Source: Coptis chinensis (Eukaryota > Streptophyta > Magnoliopsida > Ranunculales > Ranunculaceae). Taken from it: a stretch of 64,000 nt of DNA. A model generated the notes under the pieces. That model was not told where the DNA came from. It saw only the letters and a program-made list of their open reading frames with translations, and made no database searches. The stretch's first letter is position 1; each line of letters begins with the position of its first letter. The stretch lies in assembly GCA_015680905.1 (NCBI GenBank), contig CM027380.1, positions 33,038,001 through 33,102,000 of the forward strand, given 5' to 3'. A program made the translations under genes and the position numbers. Positions 43,028 to 55,049 of this stretch are shown here, piece by piece.

Positions 43028-46000
43028 TAACATCCATGTGCTTCTGGAATGTCCGAGGGACAAACGAAGCAGAGAAAGCTAGGGAAATTAACAAGGTACG
43101 AGTGGAAAAGAAGCTGAGCGTTTTTGGTCTACTTGAAACCAAAGTCAGGCAGAACAAATATGACTTCATCAGAAATATTTGTTGCCCAACATGGGAACAT
43201 GTAAATAACTATGGCAAGGACCCTGCTGGCAGAATATGGATTTGCTGGGACCCTTACAAGATTGAGTTAAGCCTACTAATGAGGAGATCCTCCTCACTGT
43301 AGTCTATGCTCGGAATGCTAAAGCACTTAGGCTCAATCTATGGAGAGATATCCAAGACATACACTGTTCTGTCAATAAGCCTTGGGCGTTAGCAGGGGAT
43401 TTCAATAATATCACTAAAGCAGATGAAAGACTGGGTGGCAGGCCTATGCACCCAAGAGAAGCAGAAGAGTTTGTGGAATGTCTACAAAGGTCAGGGTTAT
43501 CTGATATGAGTTACAATGGTTTCTTCTACACATGGAACAGCAAGGTGGAAGGTAAAGGAAGAATTTTGTCAAAGATTGATCGGTGCGTTGTAAATAGTCT
43601 TTGGAATAGTGAACACCCAAATGCTAAGGTTGAATTCCTGCCGCATGGGGTCTCAGACCATTCACCAATTCTCGTCCTCTGGAATCAACTTGCAAGTAAG
43701 GCTTGGCCTTTTAGATTCAAGAACTATTGGGTCGAACATAAGGACTTCCAGAGGATTTTACAAGAAGTCTGACAGGTCAAAATCTCATGTATATCCTCAT
43801 ACAGAAATTGAAGCTGCTGAAAGAAAGATTAAAACCATGGGCTAGACACAAATTCTCGAACTTACATGTGAGAGTTGAACAAGCTCAAGAATGGTTATAC
43901 GATGTTCAGAGACAAGTTCAAGCAAATCCTTGGGACCCAATTTTTGGGACAAAAGGAGAAAGAAGCGCTACAAAGATACAATGAACTTGCAAGACTCGAA
44001 GCTGCTAAAATCCTTAGTAAGTAGGAAGGTGAATGGATGAGAGAAGGTGATAAATGTACCACTTTTTTCTTTAAATCACTTGAATAGAAGAAAGCGAGGA
44101 GTGGCATTTGGGCGATACAAAATTCTCAAGGGGCTAATGTAACAGGACAAGCTGAGGTGACTAAGACAGTTGTTAACTATTACTCTGACATTCTGGGCAC
44201 CGAAGCAGCTGACATATGTAGAAATGATTTCTTTAATAACTTGCAAATCAGAGCCAGAATATCTCCTAATATGAAAAATGTGCTTGAAGCAGATGTCACG
44301 CCTGAAGAAGTAAAGCTAGCTCTTTTTGACATGACGGAGAACTCAGCTCCTGGACTAGATGGATTCACTCCCCTTTTCTTCACGAGTTGTTGGTCCATTG
44401 TTGGTTATGACTTCACTTCTGCCATTATAAATGCTTTTAAATTCTATAAATTCCCTAGAGGTGTCAATTCTACATTCATATGCCTCATTCCTAAAGTCAC
44501 CAATCCCTCCAAGGTTGAAGATTTTAGACTTATTGCATTGTGTAACACCATTTATAAATGTATATCTAAAGTCATCTCTAACATAATTAAATTGGTTATC
44601 AATGACATAGTGCAGGCAAACCAATCAGCTTTCATCCCTGGTAGATCGATTCAGGACAATATTCTCTTATCTCATGAAATTCTTCGAGGATATGACAGAA
44701 AGCATGGAACTCTTAGATGCTCTATCAACTTGGACATCAGGAAGGCATTTGATATGGTTAGTTGGGAGTCGATCAAAGCTATGCTCAAGTAGTTCAATTC
44801 CTAGTCAACATGTGTAAATGGATTGAATTGTGCATTTAAACACCAAACTACTCTGTTTTAATCAACGGGACTCCAGAAAGGTACTTTGAGGGAAGGGGAG
44901 GACTAAGACAAGGAGATCCTTTATCTCCGTACCTCTTTGTCTTAGTCATGGAAATCCTGGGTTGTGTTCTCACAAGGAGCATCAATAATAGATCTATCTC
45001 ATATCACTCAAAATGCAGGAAGGTGAAATTATCTCACTTAGCTTTTGCCGACGATGTGCTTATGTTTTGTAAAGGAGAGAGAGAGAGAGAGACTCAGTAC
45101 AAACCATCAAGGAGTGCTTAGATGATTTTGGAAGTGCTACTGGGTTACAGATCAACAAGCATAAGACAACCCTTTTAGCTAGAGGCCTAAATGCACAAGA
45201 TGCTCAAACTTTAGCTGCAATCTTAGGTGTGGAATTGATCAAACCACTGGTAAGATACCTTGGACTTCCCCTCGTATCGGCAAGATTGGGCATAAGAGAA
45301 TGTCAACCTCTAGTGGAGAGAGTCATAAGCAAGATTACCAACTGGAAATCAAGGCTCTTTTCCCATGCCGGGAGGTTACAACTTATTGTCTCCGTTCTTT
45401 TATCTATTCACACATATTGGGCAAGAACTTTCATTTTGCCCAAGACAGTGTTGAAACAAATTGAAAAGGCATGTGCCCAATTTTTATGGACGGGAACCAT
45501 CATGAAAAAAGGACATCACCAAGCCAGCTGAAGCACAGTGTGTCGACCTAAAGATGAAGGTGGGCTGGGAGTTATGAATCTACAGCAATGGAACACTGGA
45601 GCCTATTGTGGGCTGATTTTCAAACTCATCATGAGGGAAGATACAATATGGGTTGATTGGACATGGAAGCAGCACATCAAAGAAAATTTTTTCTGGTCGA
45701 TGTCTATTCCACAAGACTGCTCATGGACATGGCAAAACATTATGGGCACCAGGAAAGCAGCGAAAAAATCATTAGATACACCATATCTAATGGGGAAGAT
45801 ACTTTATTATGGCATGATATATGGTGCTATAGATCTCCATTGATTGAAGATGCTGAAGCCAAGTCAGAATGGAACTTTCCGCTGAATTCCAAAGTAAGTG
45901 TCCTCATCTCGCAAGGAATATGGAATACTGTAGTGACCGGATTACATTCGCAATCTTTAAAGGAAGAGATCACAGCACTAGAAATCAACAAGCACCTTAC

Positions 46001-46561
46001 TAATGATAAGATAATCTGGACCCCCTACCAAAGTGGCCACTACACCTCTAACAGCGCGTACATTGTATTGTCACAGCCAGGAGCAAAGACAATATGGCAC
46101 CGGTCTTGGGAAGATGGGTTTTACCTCGGCATGCCTTCACCACCTGGCAACTTTTTTCAAATTGCATTCCAACTCAAGATAGGCTGGTGCAAAAGAAGAT
46201 TATAAATCAATCTTCCTGCGGCTTATGTCAAAACAGTAGGGAATACTCCCATCATCTATTTTTTGAGTGCAGCTACTCAAAAGAAATCTTCTCCAGAGTT
46301 AAAACTTTACTGGGCATCAACATCGACAACAGCAATGCCAACAGAGAATGGTCAACCATTATTCGACTGTGTAACAGAGATGATATGGGCGAGATTTATA
46401 AGGTGTTTGTTTGCACATCAGTGGACTACATTTGGAAAGAAAGAAATGCTCAGAAGTTTCGACAAACTACAAGACCGGCATTGGTAGTCTTCAACAAGAT
46501 GCTCAGAGACTTACGAACTTATCTGCAAGTCTTAAAGCTGCAGGTAAAGGACACGGACTAA
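43024..46561 (+). pseudogene. LINE ORF2: endonuclease and reverse transcriptase
   Basis: ORF2 nicks target DNA and primes reverse transcription there. The endonuclease (43024-43770) has FWNVRG, LLETKV with its catalytic Glu, AGDFNNI near 43399, TWNSK, and VSDHSP near 43650. A frameshift near 43290 splits it. The RT follows: PGLDGF near 44350, LIPKV, NQSAFIPGRSIQDNILLSHE near 44618, LDIRKAFDMVSWES near 44731 with its catalytic Asp, PLSPYLF near 44917, and AFADDVLMF at 45041-45067 with the catalytic DD. A GA run right after it shifts the frame. RPKDEGGLGVMN near 45543 belongs to the zinc-binding zf-RVT-like part, which continues to about 46300. Confidence 0.88.
45074..45092 (+). repeat. (GA)n microsatellite inside LINE RT
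   Basis: About nine GA units directly follow the FADDVLMFCK codons. The following frame (SVQTIKECLDDFG-type) is out of register with the preceding one, so a change in repeat number has broken ORF2 here. Confidence 0.85.
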
Positions 46562-46620
46562 ATTAGAAGTTTTTTTCGCAGACTGAACATTGAGGCCCAA
46601 TTCAAGCAACATACCAATGT

Positions 46621-47130
46621 AAATTGCAGTTGGACTCACCATTAGGTGACCGAATCAAGGCCAACACTGACGGTGCGCTAAGCAACAAGGGCCCAGGTCA
46701 TGGGGGAGTTATGCGAGATGGAACTGGTCGGGTACTTTCTGGATTCACTGGAAGTGTGGGTTTACACTCGATGATTTTCCAGGAGCTCAAGGCCATTGAA
46801 GTGAGTGTATGCAGATGTATTAAGGAAGGCTATAAAGAAGTTGAAGTGGAATCGGACTCTATGAGAGCCATCAATGCAATCAATAAACTCGAGAAACCAC
46901 CTTGGTACTGCCTAGATGTGCTTGCTACCATCGAGTTAAAAAAGCAAGAATTCAACTTCATATCATTCTCACATGTTTTTAGAGAAGTGAATAGAGCCGC
47001 AGACTACATTACAGGCTTAGATCAATCTAGTAATTTTCACACTTTACATTTTGTCCCTCCGATCACTCATGTCCTACAAAATATTGTAAATGAAGATGCG
47101 AGGGGAAAAATATATGGAAGAAGTGTTTAA
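46621..47130 (+). pseudogene. LINE RNase H-like C-terminal domain
   Basis: Some plant L1 elements carry an RNase H domain after RT. Visible motifs in order are IKANTDGALS (first Asp), GHGGVMRDGTGRVL, FQELKAIEVSV (Glu), VEVESDSMRAI (Asp), and HVFREVNRAADYITG, whose last part normally reads N-x-x-AD. The frame is open for 168 codons from 46624. It is separated from the rest of ORF2 by a stop at 46559 and a short gap. The stop at 47130 is followed by 3' UTR and the A-run. Confidence 0.85.
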
Positions 47131-47183
47131 AGTTTAATACAGGTGAGGGTCTGCCTAACCCTAGCTTAACTTGAAAAAAAAAA
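47131..47183 (+). other. LINE 3' end and A-run
   Basis: A 40-bp 3' UTR ends in GAAAAAAAAAA and is followed by the right copy of the target duplication AACTAATTATG. Confidence 0.8.
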
Positions 47184-47665
47184 CTAATTATGCTATGAAT
47201 AAGTAAAACTAACAAGGATTTACTCTATGATCAAACTTCTACTCTCGTTTTTCAGGCAATATGTGGAGTAGAGAATTCGTTCCACTCCTAGTTGTTTTAG
47301 ACGTAAGTTTCACTAGTTTAATCAATTCTAACAAAATTAATGAGAGTAATGGATTGTAATTATACTAATATGGTGATTGAACTAATTAAAATGTTTTAAC
47401 TTATACTATAGCAATTAAATACGAAGATTTTAAATGGGAAGAACGGATTAGGGGGATTTGATTTCACTTAGATAAATTCCAAATATGCTAGTGTAGATTA
47501 TTGCAATCGTAACCAACAAATATTAAGTATTTGATCCCTAATTATTCATGGCAATCTCTACCAATTAATAATTAGCATGTGAGGAAGTTTAACCCATTCT
47601 CATGGTGAATAAACTAACCTACTATAGTGAAACTCTTAAATAAGCAATAATTCTAACTAACACAT
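47182..47665 (-). repeat. Element D 3' LTR, piece 2 of 3
   Basis: The minus strand matches the interior of B and C LTRs, for example AGGAGTGGAACGAATTCTCT near 47290, with the AGAGTAGAAGTTTGATCATAG block, and the TAGTTTATTCACCATGAGAATGG block near 47610. It lies between the LINE and element C. Confidence 0.8.
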
Positions 47666-49053
47666 TGATAAGAGCCCAAAACTGTAGTTTTAACCCCTTA
47701 ATAATCATACTATTAGACCAATTATGTGAATAATAAGTAAGAGTTAATACTAATTACGTGTTTTTATGCATTTCAGGCTTCAAAGTCCATTATGTGCAGA
47801 AATGTGCCACTTTAGCGAGATAAAGGAGCAAAAGTCAGCAGAACTTCCGAATGCCATATCTTTGGACTCAGACCTCGGAATTGGGCCTACCTTATGTCAA
47901 AACGACCGGCTCGGAAAGAGCTTTGCAATGGTCCAAGCCTTGACCCAATCAGAGGAGCAGAAGTGGACGAAAAGTCTGTTGAAGCCGAATCTAGCTGAAG
48001 AGGCCTTTTTGGACTGAAAGAATTGGGTTTTGGGCCTGATTCTCTGGCCCAAAACATGGCTCCAAGCCCATGCACGATTTTTGGATCTGAAAAGATATTA
48101 AAACAAAAGCTTAGCTCTTTGTTAATGGTAGATAGGTTAGAGTAAAAAGTAGCCATTAAAATAGCTTCTAGATCTAGTTTTATTTAATTGTTTTTTATTA
48201 AGTGTAGTTTAAAAATCCAATTATTGTATTAGATTAAACCCTTGAATCTTGTTCTTCATTTTGATTAGATCAATAAAGTAGTATTTTTATCAACTTCGAT
48301 TTTTGTCATTTCCATTTCTAGATCTAATTTAAATTCCTGTCCTTATTGCATTTTAGTCATTAACTTAGATTTCATTATTGTTTAATTAAGTAAATTTCAA
48401 TTCTTTATATCATGTTTAGTTTAAATTTAATCGGAAATGATTGCGTAATGATTCTCGGCTAAACCTCCATTAGAGGGGGTTGAGAAACCTTGATGAAAGC
48501 TTGATTCCGATTAACGTAGATTCGTCGTAATTTCCTTTCCACTCTAGAAACGTTTAGTTCACCATGAGAATGGGTTTAATCGTTCGCATGCTAGTTATTA
48601 ATTGGTAGAAATGCCATGTGTAATTAGGGATTAGGAAGAACCAATTGTTCTGGAAGCGATTCAATTCGGATTCTGACGATTAAGTAGTTAATAGGATTAA
48701 GTCGAAGTTAAGGTGGAATCAATTCCCCTAACTCCTTATCATCGAATCAACGTAGCATTCCCCTTAGTTATTCCTATCGTCGACTAGTTGCATTTAGGTG
48801 GGTAGTTGCATCGTAGTCTAGTTGCCTTTTAAGTAAATCTCTCATTAGACTTTTAAGAAGAATACTTACACGTGAGAACACAACATCTTGGAAGGACTAG
48901 GAGTGGAGCGAATCACTCTACTCCACTATATCTCATAGGATTGAAAGTAGAATCTTTGATAAACATAGGCTCGTGATAAGTTAAGTTTTAGTTTACTTAC
49001 GTTTTGAATTCATCGTTCATTTTGTAGGTAAACTACTCATTTTACATCTATCA
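47666..49053 (+). repeat. Element C 5' LTR
   Basis: 1388 bp, TGATAAGAGCCC to TTTACATCTATCA. It is nearly identical to 58629-60015. The promoter-like word is GATATTAAAACAAAAGC near 48094, weaker than in A or B. Confidence 0.95.
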
Positions 49054-49055
49054 AA

Positions 49056-49068
49056 TGGCGCCGCTGCC
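49056..49068 (+). other. Element C primer-binding site (tRNA-Asp)
   Basis: TGGCGCCGCTGCC two bases after the LTR, identical to B. Confidence 0.85.
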
Positions 49069-49710
49069 ATCTTAGTTTCACTTTCGTATTGTTTTCGTAG
49101 TGTTAGTACTGTTCTTAAAGTCCCATTTCACCCACCCACCCTTGTTTGATTCATATTGTGGTTGCCCGTTTCAGCTTTGGAAAAATTCGTGATAAAAATA
49201 CGGGAGGCCAGCGCTTAAGGAGAGCGACCAGCTAAGTTCTTGGAATTTCATCTACCACCGAAGCGCCGCCATACCAAAGCGCGACCAGCTCAAACACGTA
49301 ATTGAATTTACAGCGACCAGCCCAGGAGGAGAGCTAGCGCCGCCTTAGCTAATTTTTTCGAATTGGCGGTTTTGATTCGAACTTTGATCTTTCATATTTT
49401 TCAGTGTTCTAACCTGCTTTATACACGAACAAAGCGTAAACAAGACGCTATTCATAAAGCGAAGCAAGGACTTAATCAGGTATTCCTTTCTTCCACACCT
49501 CGTGATCTCTCGTTAGAGGTTTATACTAGTATATCGAGAATTGTTTGGAGTGTTGCATGTTTAGTTAAGCTCGACTTAGTCTTGCATGAGATTAAGGTGC
49601 GGTCGAACAAAACACCTAACGTAAATACACAACAACAAAGAACAAACAAGTCTATCTAGTATACCACACACTACACCTCTAGCTACTATTTCACACACAC
49701 CACCGATATA
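49069..49710 (+). other. Element C leader
   Basis: Homologous to B's leader. It carries AGCGACCAGCT and AAGCGCGACCAGCTC words at 49220-49330. No gene is seen. Confidence 0.7.
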
Positions 49711-51266
49711 ATGGGGAAGAAAAGAGACTCCTCTCGGACTTCTACAAAGCCTTGAGCTATAGCCCCAAATCTTGCATCGTTCTAGCAGACCAAATGGGGA
49801 TTTGAGATCCCTCCAAATATTTTTAATTTGTTACCCGTTTTTCATGGTTTAGACCATGAAAAACCTTATCGGCATTACGCGTAGGATTGAACAAGTCCTA
49901 ACAACATTCCACCATCCTACGGTTGGTGCGAAACAAATTAAATTAAGGGTATTCCCTTTCACCTTAGCCGATAAAGGCGTCTTGGTTAACGCCCAAGCCT
50001 AATTCGTGGACTCGTGGGCTAAACTTGTTGTTTGTTTATGGAACATTTTTACCCACCCCTAAAGACGGATGAGATGCTTTCCAAGATTCATTTTTTTCGA
50101 CAAAATCCTCATGAATCATTTTCGAGGAGGCTTGGAATCGTTTCACCGATCCGCTTATAGAGTGTCCACACCATAACCTAGCAAAAGACACGTTAGTTCG
50201 TGCCTTTTCAAAGGACTTCAACATCACCATAAAGAAGTCCTTGACATAATGAATGGGGGTAGTTTCTTAAGTAAAGGAGCCCGGAGGCTTATAAATTTTT
50301 AGGCGACCAAACTAAAGCGAAATAATAACCGGGGAGGTAGTGACGATTACTCCGCTCCGCTAGTTCTACTAATACAGTTAAGGCGCCCGGTATGTTTGAA
50401 ATTAAACACGATTCGAGCTTAAAACTCTAATCGAATCACTCACTAAAAAGGTAGAGGCCATTTCGTACAACAAAAGCCTATCCCGTCATGAATGTAAATT
50501 CAAATCCATGTAGTTTCGGTTGGAGTCCCGAGCATCCCGACTCCCACTATCCTATAGCCTATGAACGGGCTTGTTCCATTAATAGTGAACCTAACGCCCT
50601 TGGAGACAAAATCCCAACTTCGGTTGGCGAAATAACCAACACGCCACACCTCAAGGGTACAATAATCAATATGTTAGGTCCACGCCACGGCTTTAACCAA
50701 GCTCCACCCACGACAAGGGCGTGGTCGGGGTAATTTTAATAATTATAACAACCAAGTGCAACCTCGACAAGGTCAAGCACAAGGTCAAGGTAATTATAAT
50801 AATTATAATGCTAATAGAGGTATCGTTAGGTAAATAATAATTATCAGAATCCACCAATAAATAATTCACGTGAAATAGTTCGGTCCACACCACCCGCGGA
50901 CTACTACACCCACACAACCGGATCGCCTTTGACACTTTCATACAAGCGAGCCAAAAACTTTTCCAAACCATGGCTCAATCTAACCGGCGGCTTCTATATA
51001 ATCCGTTAATAATTTAACCCAACAGGTTGGCTCAAGATAAAGCCCAAACCAAAGGTGTGTTGCCAGTCACGCAATACCTAATCCTAAAACAACAAAACAC
51101 AGCCTTTGAGGTAACCGATAATACTAGTAATGAATATGCAAATGTAGGTGAGATAAATGCCATCACCACTCTCCGCTTCGGCAGAGTGGTTGATAACAAG
51201 GTAACTATGCCTATAGTTAGTACCCACCAAGATCCCTACACCGCTATTTTACTAGATGCGAAATAG
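49711..51266 (+). pseudogene. Element C gag
   Basis: The ATG at 49711 begins MGKKRDSS, matching B and A. Core pieces in several frames: the ARIEQVLTTFHHPTVG block near 49885, QIKLRVFPFTLADKGV near 49935, HRSAYRVSTP-type block near 50150, the FKGLQHHHKEVLDIM block near 50205, KFLGDQTK near 50295, and PVMNVNSNPCSFGWSPEHPD near 50482. The tail is open at 51027-51266 and carries NTAFEVTDNTSNEY and ITTLRFGRVVDNKV. Frameshifts occur every one to two hundred bases. Confidence 0.8.
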
Positions 51267-51394
51267 AAACTAAAGAGCCTACCACCGTAGAGGTACCGGT
51301 TACAACACAACCTAAGAAACGAAAGCCACGGTTAAACATCCGGTGATACCATTGCTAAATATAGACGAAACCACCGTTTCCACAAAAATTAGCC

Positions 51395-52010
51395 ATGTTA
51401 ACTAGGGATACAAATTATGAGGAGATTAGGGACGTTTTTAAGAATCTAACTATAAACTTTCCCTTCCTCGAAGCTATTAAAAGCTACCACACCATGCTAA
51501 GTTTCTTAAGGAATTGTGTACTACTAGGCGATAAGACAAATATACCAAAAGACGCTTTTTTATGCAGAACAATTCCCAACCTTATCTGAACATAATGGAA
51601 TTGTTAAGTACAAGGGACCCGGTCGCCCCATCAGATAATGCACCTTAGGAGATTCTTATCACGACGACCCGCGTTATTAGACACGGGGGCTAGTGTTAAC
51701 TTACTCCCATTTTATTTGTATAGACAAATAGGTCTAGACAAGATGCAACCCACTAAAATGACGTTGCAATTAGCTGATCGGTCTATTAAGTATCCTAAGG
51801 GTGTAGTCGAAAATGTCTTTGGTAAAAGTTCAGGATTTCTACTATCCAACTGATTTTTGTAGTCCTCGATACGAGAGTAAATTAACGACTCTGTCCGATC
51901 ATTTTAGAAGCGTCCTTTCCCGGCGGCAACCGCCAATGCGCTCATTAATTGCCGTGATGATTCAATGTCCATGTCTTTTGGCCATCTTGTTGTTGAAGTC
52001 AATGTTTTAA
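51395..52010 (+). pseudogene. Element C protease
   Basis: The linker LTRDTNYEEIRDVFKNLTIN lies in an open frame from 51395. The protease part at 51638-51853 reads LLDTGASVNLLPFYLYRQIG with the canonical DTGAS active site (Asp codon at 51680), then LADRSIKYPKGVVENV. The frame shifts at about 51825, and the end of the domain is found in other frames at 51813-52010. The active-site motif is better preserved than in A or B. Confidence 0.85.
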
Positions 52011-52159
52011 AACAAAGACACATTTACCCGATTCATCTATGGAGGAAGAGGTTAGCATGATCGAGAGCTTTCGCCGAGATTATTTCAACAACACGTTCCA
52101 CGATAGTCATATGCCCAAAATTCTTTCCTTTGGAAAGTCGGACTCAACATTTTCATCCC

Positions 52160-52853
52160 TACACTAGTCGATACACATATTATTGATGAGGGCCGGGATA
52201 GATGACTTTCTCAAAGATGTAGAGGACTACCATAGTAATGTGGATATGACCAATCTAGATGAGGAATTCGACGAGTTTCTTCGAGTAGGTGACGATTCAC
52301 CCTATCAAGATCTACCTTGCACAACATCCACCTCGATTCCCCTCCTTCCACCCTTTCAAAGGAATCTCGAGTTTGCACTCGATCCTTTTGTTTCTCCTGT
52401 GCTTCATAATTTTTAAATCCTCCTAGCAAAGCAGATACTTGGAAGGACAAACTATTTGACACCTTCATTTTTTCAGAATTGAGACAGTCCCTACACACAC
52501 AATGAATGAGTTCGGTGCTAAAACCACATCCTCATTGGTATGCGGGCTGTCTTTCTACAACTTATCCATATCCACCATATTCTCCACAACCATTCACTTT
52601 TCCACACTTATTTACTAAAACACCCACGCATTCAAAAATTAAAAAGAAGGTGCATGATAGGTTACACAATAGGGTTATCCGACTTCGTTTGGATTCCACT
52701 AGGCTGCGTCGTAGGAAATCTTGGTGTTTGATTGTGTTTGGATATGTTTTCTGTGATATTTATTTATGGAATGATCCACAACTATTTCGGTTGTTGATAT
52801 ATGATCAACTGCATATTCATACATATGTTTTAGATAAAGTCTCGAGTATCTGA
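52160..52853 (+). pseudogene. Coding-like segment replacing RT/RNase H/integrase (shared with A)
   Basis: An open frame at 52183-52416 reads MRAGIDDFLKDVEDYHSN, EEFDEFLRVGDDSPY and FQRNLEFALDPFVSPVLHN. A second frame at 52506-52853 contains VIRLRLDSTRLRRRKSWCL, YLWNDPQLFRLLIYD and HIHTYVLDKV. A carries matching blocks at 11314-11700. Homology to B ends near 52160 and resumes at 52909, right after where integrase ends in B. The segment is thus a substitution and not just a deletion. I do not recognise its family. Confidence 0.65.
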
Positions 52854-53911
52854 CTATAAACGACTCAATTTCTGTGTTTGGTGCACTTCCTTTCACTTCA
52901 ATATATTGGTGAGTGCACCATTAAGGTAACCGGGCCCTCCTATGGATGGAGTGGTGGGTGTAAGTACCGGACCCTAAGTCTACGGTTCACATAGTTCACG
53001 TTTTCCACTCTTGCATGTTTTCTCGGATTTTTTGAGTCATGTTTCTCTATGGTGTGAATTATGTCTTTATTGCTTATTGTTTTTCCTTATAAAAATAAAA
53101 ATAAAAATGATAAATAAACATAGTAATCTAGGAAGTCTCGAATCGACTTTAAAAGACCATCGCTAAAACAAATTTTCTAAGCTTCGTTGTAAAAAATTTG
53201 TTTGGGGGGGGTGTTAAATGTTTCCGTACTAAAATGTTTTATGTCCCATTAGAGTTGCTTAGGCCGTTTTATTGTATTACGATTCGGATTGACATAATCT
53301 ATTAATTTAGAGTTCATTCGCATAAGATAACTTCATGCATGCGCGCCGAGGCGTTTTCCACTATCTCGTATGTCATCTGAAATCGGAATAGAGTGTTTTA
53401 GGGATCATTGGATAGGAAATTCTCTCCTGATCATGTCCATATCTCATTCACCAAAATCGGACCGGTAACGAAGCGGCAATTTTAGTTTGAAATCGCGCTA
53501 AAAATCGTAAAATTCGACAAATTCGCATTGGGCTTGGGCCCAACCAGCAACTTCGCCAACTAGCCCTAGCCCAACCCAAGCACCAACAATAGCGACAGCG
53601 CCCTTGCCTTCACCATCAGTTCATCTTTTTTTTTTTCTCACAAACCTCCATTAACAAAGCTTCCAACCCGACCTAAAAATCAAAAATAAAAGAAAACCTA
53701 ATCAACCACGCCAAAATCCAACTCTAACCCCAAATCTTCTCTAAAACAATACCACCACAACCACCACCGATTTCCATCACTAAAACCCACCGAAAATTCA
53801 TAATTTTGGTCTTTACCGCCACCACTCCACCACCACCCATTTGCTTCAACCGGCCTATTAAAATCCCACCACCACATCACATTTCAACCCTCACTCCATT
53901 CCAAACACTAG
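52854..53911 (+). other. Noncoding region between the substituted segment and ORFa
   Basis: Homologous to B 34917-35989: GTGCACCATTAAGGTAACCGG near 52911, the stem-loop and G-run at 53166-53210, GATCATTGGATAGGAAATTC near 53405, and a leader before ORFa. No gene is seen. A T-run lies near 53628-53636. Confidence 0.7.
53166..53210 (+). other. Element C stem-loop with G-run (internal PPT-like motif 1)
   Basis: AAACAAATTTT and AAAATTTGTTT face each other over about a 20-base loop and run into GGGGGGGG. Confidence 0.72.
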
Positions 53912-55049
53912 ATGGCTCAACAACGCCGAATTTTACGGAGCAAGTTTTCCTTTGCCGACCACTTCGAGCCGTTTTACGGTGACGAAATGGCTAGTAGAGA
54001 CTGGAGTAGTTTGTGGTATTTTCGACCCGAAGCCTTCTACCACGAAGACTTGGTCCGACGGTTCTACAACACCGGGAGTTGGAGGGAGTAGGATTTTTGT
54101 GTTGGTAAAGAAGAAGAAGGAGTTGACATCGATTGTTGGCTGAGATTCTAGGCATTCCGCCTAGAATCCATCTGGATGCCACTTTACAGGAGCCCCGGTT
54201 TTGACGGGTAGAGCCTTTGACGGGCATGGATCGTATCATCAATGGGAGCTACAATACAAACTCCCGTTGTGTTCGCGGGCATCCCCTCGGGACCAACCGG
54301 TGGCTACAGCATTTCGGTGGATTGGTCGGAATGTCCTAGGGAAGGACAAGGTCGGTGACATCGGTCCCGACCTGCCTCCACATCTTATGGGTACTCGGAG
54401 GCGAATCACGATTTTCGTATCTTGGAGTTTTTTTGAAAGCATGATTAGGGGGGTCGGAAAGTCTTTGGCACCTCTTTCCCCGTGTTAATTACCAAGATCA
54501 TCTTTGAAAATGAAAGCGACTCCCGTCGATGGGATTTACATTACCTGCACCGTAACCCGCGTATCTATAGGGAGTGTGTCCAACAAGTCTGGAAATTGCC
54601 CGAGGATAGGGAGCGGGATGAGGATGATTCGGAGGAGGATGAGGAGGGGCGTGACTTGCTTTGATCACGGATGCCGCCGAGAGGTGTTGGTCGGATAACG
54701 AGCGTATGGCGTGCTTCATAGGGGCATGCATTCACTAAACACTATCTGTGCGGAGACCTCCGGACTTCGACGAGGCGACTATTCATCACAACTTCGAGCT
54801 CGCCCTGAGAGAGAGGATGAGAGATGGGAACAGGCGAGGGCTGAGATGGAAGCCAGCGCCGGTTTAAGTGGATATGCTTGCACGCTTCCCACCTCATCTG
54901 GGACTCGCTTCCGAGGACGATTTCACGAGGCATGGCGTCGTCGGCGAAGAAGGGCGACTCTTCTTTGGACCTTCGGGAGCCGGGAGCCACCATTAGAGAG
55001 TGTGCCCTCCGCCACCGATGGCGAGGTGTTTAGAAAGTGTGAGGATTGA
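53912..55049 (+). pseudogene. Element C ORFa
   Basis: The ATG at 53912 begins MAQQRRILRSKFSFADHFEP, continuing FYGDEMASRDWSS in the same frame and then changing frame. Later pieces include GRNVLGKDKVGDIGPDLP near 54325, FESMIRGVGKSLAPLSPC near 54435, and a final frame ending TDGEVFRKCED before TGA at 55047. Homologous blocks occur in B at 35990-37152 and the C-terminal half in D at 63639-63977. There is no catalytic motif. It may be related to ATHILA ORF-1 type proteins; this is a guess from overall look. Confidence 0.65.

Larger units (their letters stand above)
26039..47181 (+). mobile_element. Plant L1-type LINE, interrupted by element B
   Basis: Without element B the LINE is about 6.4 kb: a 5' leader, ORF1 (DUF4283-type domain, zinc knuckle, AT-hook-like tail), ORF2 (endonuclease, reverse transcriptase, zinc-binding region), a C-terminal RNase H, and a short 3' end with an A-run at 47174-47183. 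Target duplication: AACTAATTATG at 26028-26038 recurs at 47182-47192 right after the A-run. CTATG follows soon after both copies, so the duplication may be longer with a small indel. The host is D's minus-strand LTR, whose two halves match on either side. Confidence 0.88.
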
